Of a DNA stretch of 64,000 bases, positions 59,553-64,000 are shown piece after piece. The position numbers and the translations under genes are program-made. Below the pieces are notes generated by a model, which saw only the letters and a list, made by a program, of their open reading frames with translations, was not told the DNA's origin and ran no database searches. Numbering within the stretch: position 1 is the first letter of the stretch; each line of letters begins with the position of its first letter. The stretch is from Lysinibacillus sp. SGAir0095 (GTDB taxonomy: Bacteria; Bacillota; Bacilli; Bacillales_A; Planococcaceae), in NCBI RefSeq assembly GCF_005491425.1, contig NZ_CP028083.1:458001-522000 (forward strand), in the 5' to 3' direction.

Positions 59553-60380
59553 CTATTTCTTTTTGACTTGCATCATGATTTTGGTTACGTATTCCTCCGT
59601 ATGGTTCTTTACAACGGTGTCATAAATATACTCTTCAAAAACATAATCTCCCAAGGTCAGGTTTAACTTTTCCATTTCTGAAAAAAATCGCATATAGGTA
59701 TTGGGAATGGTTTTTTCATCCCCAATATGATAGCCAATGAGAAAATCTCCCTTTACTGCTTTAAAGTAGGGATGTCCTTCCTTTGGATTGGGTTGCTCAA
59801 TGTATAAGTAGCTATAGTTGGAGTATTTACCCTGTATGACTTGCTCGCGTTCCGTAATACTCCCAATAGGGTATCCTGAATCAAGATGAGCTACATTCAA
59901 TTCTTCGATAAAATCTGAAATGACTTCTACAAATTCTTCATCCGATATATTTTGGAATTTTCTACTCAAATACAATGTTGCTTCTGGTAATTGCTCTAGG
60001 GTAATCTCATTGAAAGCTAGCGTGGAAGCTTCTTCCATTAATGCTATTTTCGCCTCAATCATTTTTTCCTTCGCTTGAATCTCTTGACGTTTTTTCACAA
60101 TCTCTTCTTTTTGTTGATACATTAACGACAAAAATCTTTCAGGCGATTTATGCTGCATATATTGTTGGATATCGTTAAGCGACATCCCAAGATCCTTTAA
60201 TAAATCAATAACAAAAAATAATTCTAGTTGGTTAATCGAATAGTATCGATACCCGTTATCCTTTTTCAATAAAGGAGTTAAAAGCCCGATTTGATCATAA
60301 TAAAAGAGGGTTTGTTTGTTCACCTTACAAAGCTTCGCAAATTCACCTGTTGTTAAATATTTGCCTTCTTTTTTACTCAA
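59553..60380 (-). CDS. MerR-family multidrug-sensing regulator (BltR/BmrR-like)
   Basis: 275 residues. N-terminal MerR winged helix (TTGEFAKLCKVNKQTLFYYDQIGLLTP, NGYRYYSINQLELFFVIDLLKDLGM), coiled-coil linker (about 95-130), then a GyrI-like effector domain (about 135-270: ATLYLSRKFQNISDEEFVEVISDF, YLYIEQPNPKEGHPYFKAVKGDFLIGYH, LGDYVFEEYIYD). Binding of cationic drugs would switch on the divergent efflux gene through the 19-bp-spacer promoter. The same arrangement is known for bltR-blt. Confidence 0.9.
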   Translation of the reverse strand: MSKKEGKYLTTGEFAKLCKVNKQTLFYYDQIGLLTPLLKKDNGYRYYSINQLELFFVIDLLKDLGMSLNDIQQYMQHKSPERFLSLMYQQKEEIVKKRQEIQAKEKMIEAKIALMEEASTLAFNEITLEQLPEATLYLSRKFQNISDEEFVEVISDFIEELNVAHLDSGYPIGSITEREQVIQGKYSNYSYLYIEQPNPKEGHPYFKAVKGDFLIGYHIGDEKTIPNTYMRFFSEMEKLNLTLGDYVFEEYIYDTVVKNHTEEYVTKIMMQVKKK

Positions 60381-60397
60381 TTTTTACAACACCACCC

Positions 60398-60428
60398 TTG
60401 ACTATATAGTTACTATATACAATAGGAT
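60398..60428 (+). promoter_or_regulatory. MerR-type promoter with 19-bp spacer
   Basis: TTGACT (60398-60403) and TAGGAT (60423-60428) are 19 bp apart; between them lies the palindrome TATATAGT-T-ACTATATA. Overlong spacers with a central dyad are the hallmark of MerR-activated promoters. Confidence 0.82.
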
Positions 60429-60489
60429 AAGACTTGTAAATAAACAAACAAAGCGAGTTTGCTTTGCTTTGTTAAGGAGAATGAAATAA

Positions 60490-61686
60490 ATGAAGACACA
60501 GAAAATTACCTTGGGATTATTATTGATGAATTTATTCATTGCCTTTTTGGGGATTGGCTTAGTAATTCCAGTTTTACCTACATTGATGACCGAGTTAGGC
60601 ATAACGGGAACAGTCGTTGGTTATTTAACGGCTGCATTTGCCATTGCCCAATTGATTATCTCGCCGTTTGCAGGGAAAGCTGCAGATAAATTCGGCAGAA
60701 AAATTATGATTGTTATTGGTTTGTTTATTTTCGGTATTTCCGAATTATTATTCGGGCTCGGAAAAGAAATCGAAGTATTATTTATCTCACGTATTTTAGG
60801 TGGTATAAGTGCAGGATTCATTATGCCAGCTGTTACAGCTTTTATTGCGGATATTACAAATTTAGATAATCGCGCCAAGGCACTGGGGTATATGTCAGCG
60901 GCCATTAGTACCGGATTTATTATCGGGCCAGGCATTGGAGGATTTCTTGCGGAATTTGGGACTCGAATTCCATTCTTCTTCGCAGGTGGTCTTGGTATCA
61001 TTGCAGGATTACTTTCAGTTCTACTATTAAGAGAACCTAATCGTATAGAAGAAACTTTTGAACAGGACGAAGATGGTAAGGTGGGCATCCAACGTATTAC
61101 GGCTCCAAAATATCTGATCGCGTTTATCTTAATTTTTATTGCTTCATTTGGTTTGGCGGCTTTTGAGTCGTTCTTTAGTTTATTTGTCGATCATAAGTTT
61201 GCGTTTAAACCTTCTGATATTGCGATAGTAATTACAGGGGGAGCAATATTTGGAGCAGTTGCACAAGTGATACTATTTGATCGACTTACGCGCATATGGG
61301 GAGAAATCAAACTGATTCGATACAGCTTGATATTGTCGGCAGTCCTTGTCTTTTTAATGACCGTTGTACACTCGTATTTCTCTATTTTACTTGTTACATT
61401 TATTGTTTTTGTGGGATTTGATTTGTTCCGACCTGCTGTGACATCCTATCTATCGAATATAGCTGGGAACGAACAAGGCTTCGTTGGTGGCATGAACTCG
61501 ATGTTTACAAGTCTGGCGAATATCAGTGGGCCAATAATAGGGGGGATGTTATTTGATGTAGATATTAACTACCCATACTATTTTGCGACGATAATTCTTG
61601 TACTAGGTATCGTTTTAACAATGTTCTGGAAGAAGCCTGTAAGTGTTTTTTCTACTAAAGCGAAGGCGAAAACAGTGGAACTTTAA
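60490..61686 (+). CDS. MFS multidrug efflux pump (Blt/Bmr/NorA type)
   Basis: 398 residues, twelve membrane helices. Motif A is FAGKAADKFGRKIM, and the DHA1 signature in helix 5 is GYMSAAISTGFIIGPGIGGFLAE. N-terminus LLLMNLFIAFLGIGLVIPVLPTLM matches Blt, Bmr and NorA. It exports hydrophobic cations using the proton gradient. AAGGAG precedes ATG. Its divergent MerR regulator and 19-bp-spacer promoter indicate drug-induced expression. Confidence 0.92.
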   Translation: MKTQKITLGLLLMNLFIAFLGIGLVIPVLPTLMTELGITGTVVGYLTAAFAIAQLIISPFAGKAADKFGRKIMIVIGLFIFGISELLFGLGKEIEVLFISRILGGISAGFIMPAVTAFIADITNLDNRAKALGYMSAAISTGFIIGPGIGGFLAEFGTRIPFFFAGGLGIIAGLLSVLLLREPNRIEETFEQDEDGKVGIQRITAPKYLIAFILIFIASFGLAAFESFFSLFVDHKFAFKPSDIAIVITGGAIFGAVAQVILFDRLTRIWGEIKLIRYSLILSAVLVFLMTVVHSYFSILLVTFIVFVGFDLFRPAVTSYLSNIAGNEQGFVGGMNSMFTSLANISGPIIGGMLFDVDINYPYYFATIILVLGIVLTMFWKKPVSVFSTKAKAKTVEL

Positions 61687-61695
61687 TATATGAAC

Positions 61696-61732
61696 AAAGG
61701 CGTTAATCCAAACCGGGATTAATGCCTTTTTT
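61696..61732 (+). terminator. Terminator after the efflux gene
   Basis: AAAGGCGTTAATCC and GGATTAATGCCTTT pair with one G-T around AAACCG, followed by T6. Confidence 0.88.
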
Positions 61733-61899
61733 TAAGTGGTAATCCATTTCAATTGTACTTGCAGAGGAGTTTTAATCTTCTAACTTTTAAGGTTTTTTTA
61801 AGGTACATCCTTAATAATTAAAATCGAGTTAAGACAGTTAATACAAAATCTATTTGTTGAATGAAGTTAAACAAAAAATCTTATAGGTGGCAAAATCAA

Positions 61900-63231
61900 A
61901 TGAAAAAAATTTCTACAAAGATTATCCTCTTATCATTATTAAATTCGGTATTGGTAGCAGTTATCAACGTAGCTGCATCGTTGGTTATGAGAAGCAGCGG
62001 CAGTGAAGCAGCTGCAACTGATTCTAGTCAAGCTGCTGTACAACAAGTGCAATCGGGATTTATGATTCCCACACCAGTTCTGTGGGGGTTGATTATTTCA
62101 TTAATCATTGGTGTAGTTTTATCTTACATTTTAGGAAAATCAATCGAAAAGCCGATAGTGAAAGTGACCGAGTTTGCGGAAAAAACAGCGGATTTGAATT
62201 TGGCCGATGCAGATGATGAATTAGAAGAATTAATCAATATAAAAGATCAAACAGGCGATATGGCAAGAGCTTTATATGAAACTAGAAAAAAATTAAAGGT
62301 CATAGCATCGGAATTACAAATGGTGTCTTTAACTGTGACGAATCAATCGGACAACCTTACTAAAAATACAGGTGAAAATGTGACCGCCATCACTCAAGTA
62401 GTAACGACTATAGACCAAATGGCGGCGGGTAACGCTCAACAAGCAGAGACAATGAGCGGCATTAGCACGATGTTATCAGATGTGGTTTCACTAATAGATG
62501 AGGTTGCTACAAAAACCTCTGAAAGTGCAGAACAAGCTTATCAATCGCTGGAATCCATCAATGAAGGTCAAACAAGTGTGGATATGCAGACGAGTAAGAT
62601 GGATGAAACCCTTCTTGTATCCAGTGAAGTGAATCGTTCCATAAATGAACTAAAAGGAATGATCGATCACGTTACGGGGTTTGTTGGGATTATTACTTCC
62701 ATTGCCGGTCAAACGAACCTACTTGCCTTAAATGCCTCTATCGAAGCAGCGAGAGCGGGTGATGCTGGTAAAGGATTTGCCGTAGTAGCAGATGAGATAA
62801 GAAAACTGGCTGAGGAAAGTTCAAGTTCAGCAAGAGAAATAACAGCCATTATTGAAAAGACTTCCGTTATGACAGACTTAGCTGTCACGAATATAGAACA
62901 TTCAAGTAAATTAGTAGATGAACAAAGAAATGGATTAAAAATCACGGAACAAGCTTTTAATAAGATAAAAAGTATGTATGAAGGAATCGTAGACGGTTTA
63001 AAGCAAACAGCAGTAGCTATGGGAACAGTTAACGGGAATTCCAAAACTGTATCTGGTCAAATTCAGGATTTAACATCACAAGCAACAGACTTTGCAGCTA
63101 GCACACAAGAAATTTCCGCAACAGGGCAGGAACAGCTAGCATCCACTGAAAGTATAGCCAATTCTGCGAAAGAATTAGATCAATTGGCAATCAAGTTGAA
63201 TGAACAGATAAATAAATTCAAAATTAAGTAA
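61900..63231 (+). CDS. Methyl-accepting chemotaxis protein
   Basis: 443 residues from ATG 61900 (GGTGG upstream; ATG 61861 has no ribosome site). Two membrane helices (about 8-30 and 62-82 of this start) enclose only some 30 extracellular residues, too few for a ligand domain, so it probably senses cytoplasmic, membrane or partner-delivered signals. HAMP follows, then a long signalling coiled coil with the hairpin tip [51 protein letters not shown]. Output is to CheA/CheW. Monocistronic. Confidence 0.9.
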   Translation: MKKISTKIILLSLLNSVLVAVINVAASLVMRSSGSEAAATDSSQAAVQQVQSGFMIPTPVLWGLIISLIIGVVLSYILGKSIEKPIVKVTEFAEKTADLNLADADDELEELINIKDQTGDMARALYETRKKLKVIASELQMVSLTVTNQSDNLTKNTGENVTAITQVVTTIDQMAAGNAQQAETMSGISTMLSDVVSLIDEVATKTSESAEQAYQSLESINEGQTSVDMQTSKMDETLLVSSEVNRSINELKGMIDHVTGFVGIITSIAGQTNLLALNASIEAARAGDAGKGFAVVADEIRKLAEESSSSAREITAIIEKTSVMTDLAVTNIEHSSKLVDEQRNGLKITEQAFNKIKSMYEGIVDGLKQTAVAMGTVNGNSKTVSGQIQDLTSQATDFAASTQEISATGQEQLASTESIANSAKELDQLAIKLNEQINKFKIK

Positions 63232-63277
63232 GGCAGTTCTATCCGGATTATATACATACACTCATGACCTCATTCAT

Positions 63278-63315
63278 AAAGGAGTCGGTTCAATTATTTT
63301 TGAATCGACTCCTTT
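63278..63315. terminator. Two-way terminator
   Basis: AAAGGAGTCGGTTCA and TGAATCGACTCCTTT pair with one mismatch around an 8-nt loop. It separates the chemotaxis receptor gene from a small convergent gene. Confidence 0.88.
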
Positions 63316-63325
63316 AAATTTTTGG

Positions 63326-63478
63326 TTAAAAGTCACATTCCATTTCAGTTCTTCTGTAGGCAAAATCATAAGTCGCCTCTAGCATATAATCGCTAAGATT
63401 GACTATTTGGCTTGGATCCACACCGAAGTATCTAATTAGGAATTGCATCATATTTTGTCGTTCATTTTCCGTAATCAT
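63326..63478 (-). CDS. Small conserved protein, BH0509-like (50 residues)
   Basis: ATG 63478 with AAAGGAG 7 nt upstream starts a 50-residue frame: MITENERQNMMQFLIRYFGV, DPSQIVNLSDYMLEATYDFA and YRRTEMECDF, stop TAA 63326. The pattern of an N-terminal ERQNMM helix, a short linker and a second helix resembles the tiny BH0509-type proteins of Bacillales, whose role is unknown. A terminator lies directly after. The gene is likely real; the family call is tentative. Confidence 0.6.
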   Translation of the reverse strand: MITENERQNMMQFLIRYFGVDPSQIVNLSDYMLEATYDFAYRRTEMECDF

Positions 63479-63669
63479 TTTAACACTCCTTTTATTTGAT
63501 ATATAACAATATATTACTAATGCATCTGATATATAACAGATTGACGCCTAGTTTAAGAAAAAACTTTTCTAATTGGATAATATTGTTATTTTTGAAACTT
63601 TTGGTAAATAGAAACGTAAGTAAGGTATGAAAGTTTATAAAGTTTCATGGATAAAGGGAGGAAAAAAGC

Positions 63670-64000
63670 ATGAAAAAACTAATTTTACTCTTAATAGGGT
63701 TTTTGCTTTTAGCAGCTATTTTTATTTTTTATCCTGAATTCAAAACAAGAAATTTTGTGGATGCTTTTATCACAAGCTCTGATAATCTGGAGGAAGTTGT
63801 ACAAGGGATGACCATTTGGGAGGATGGGGAAAACAGCATGGGCATTCTAAAGCAGGATGATGAGCAGTATGATGAAGTACTTTCTGCAATTCGTGATTGG
63901 GAAGTAAAGAGAACCCTGTTTAAAGACATGGATCATAATCAGAAAATGTACCAATTAGATATCATCCATGATGTCAAATCAATGGATTCTCTTAACATAA
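63670..64000 (+). CDS. Secreted or membrane-anchored protein (3' partial)
   Basis: ATG 63670 with GGGAGG 8 nt upstream. At least 110 residues are visible up to the window edge without a stop: a signal peptide or anchor (KKLILLLIGFLLLAAIFIFYP) then a soluble region EFKTRNFVDAFITSSDNLEEVV, WEDGENSMGILK and EVLSAIRDWEVKRTLFKDM. It may be a surface protein of the YfjS/YhfM-like sort; the family cannot be fixed from the part seen. Confidence 0.7.
   Translation, partial: MKKLILLLIGFLLLAAIFIFYPEFKTRNFVDAFITSSDNLEEVVQGMTIWEDGENSMGILKQDDEQYDEVLSAIRDWEVKRTLFKDMDHNQKMYQLDIIHDVKSMDSLNI

Overview
The window is low-GC DNA from an endospore-forming member of the Bacillales (Bacillaceae or Planococcaceae type). 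The grounds are strong GGAGG-type ribosome sites with many TTG/GTG starts, a tricistron-plus-small-protein germinant receptor operon, CotH, a tyrosine T-box, ywnA-ywnB, a YfiY/YfiZ/YfhA-type siderophore uptake block and a Blt-type efflux pair. I cannot name the species.

Layout. 0-8 kb: end of a Pro/Tyr-rich protein gene, a lipoprotein, an MFS transporter divergent from a YeiL-like Crp/Fnr regulator, and a GerA-GerC-small D-GerB germinant receptor operon on the minus strand. 8-9.6 kb: an ECF sigma factor overlapping a membrane protein that joins an anti-sigma-like N-terminus to a degenerate LCP domain, with an ECF-type promoter upstream. 9.6-19 kb: mostly single plus-strand accessory genes (GrpB-like, TrkH/KtrB potassium transporter beside a truncated KdpE, CBO0543-like, TPR, DUF4362 lipoprotein), plus a thioredoxin-reductase-like enzyme with its Rrf2 regulator. 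19-27 kb: an MBL-fold lipoprotein, then CotH, DUF4956 and VTC-domain genes divergent from a two-component system and a PrsA-like foldase. 27-38 kb: accessory genes (Nudix, alpha/beta hydrolase, beta-lactamase-like) with two IS110-family insertions, a group II intron and IS3-type relics. 37.5-44 kb: a PbuE-like exporter and a Fur-boxed siderophore uptake cluster ending in FhuF. 44-53 kb: small membrane proteins, an NhaC antiporter, and more single accessory genes (VOC, GNAT, phosphatase). 53-64 kb: an IS1182 element inserted in a terminator, ywnA/ywnB, an SRPBCC protein, T-box plus tyrS, a MerR/Blt-type efflux pair, a chemotaxis receptor and a partial secreted protein.

The most unusual structure is a dispersed intergenic element. 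Its core is TTCAACAATCGGGCGC followed by a short hairpin and a T-run. It recurs about nineteen times and is concentrated where unrelated single genes are strung together. The hairpin arms vary in sequence but keep pairing. Both IS110-family copies sit at the same position inside this element, and the non-coding stretch upstream of their transposases looks like a conserved structured RNA (candidate bridge RNA). Together this suggests gene-plus-terminator units that could move or be shuffled, in a way loosely resembling a cassette array. No integrase is visible in the window, so that interpretation is a hypothesis.

Several regulatory circuits can be read directly: three Fur boxes between the siderophore genes; a 27-bp motif shared by the Rrf2 gene and its target; a 19-bp-spacer MerR promoter; a tyrosine T-box; and paired palindromes between the MFS and YeiL-like genes.
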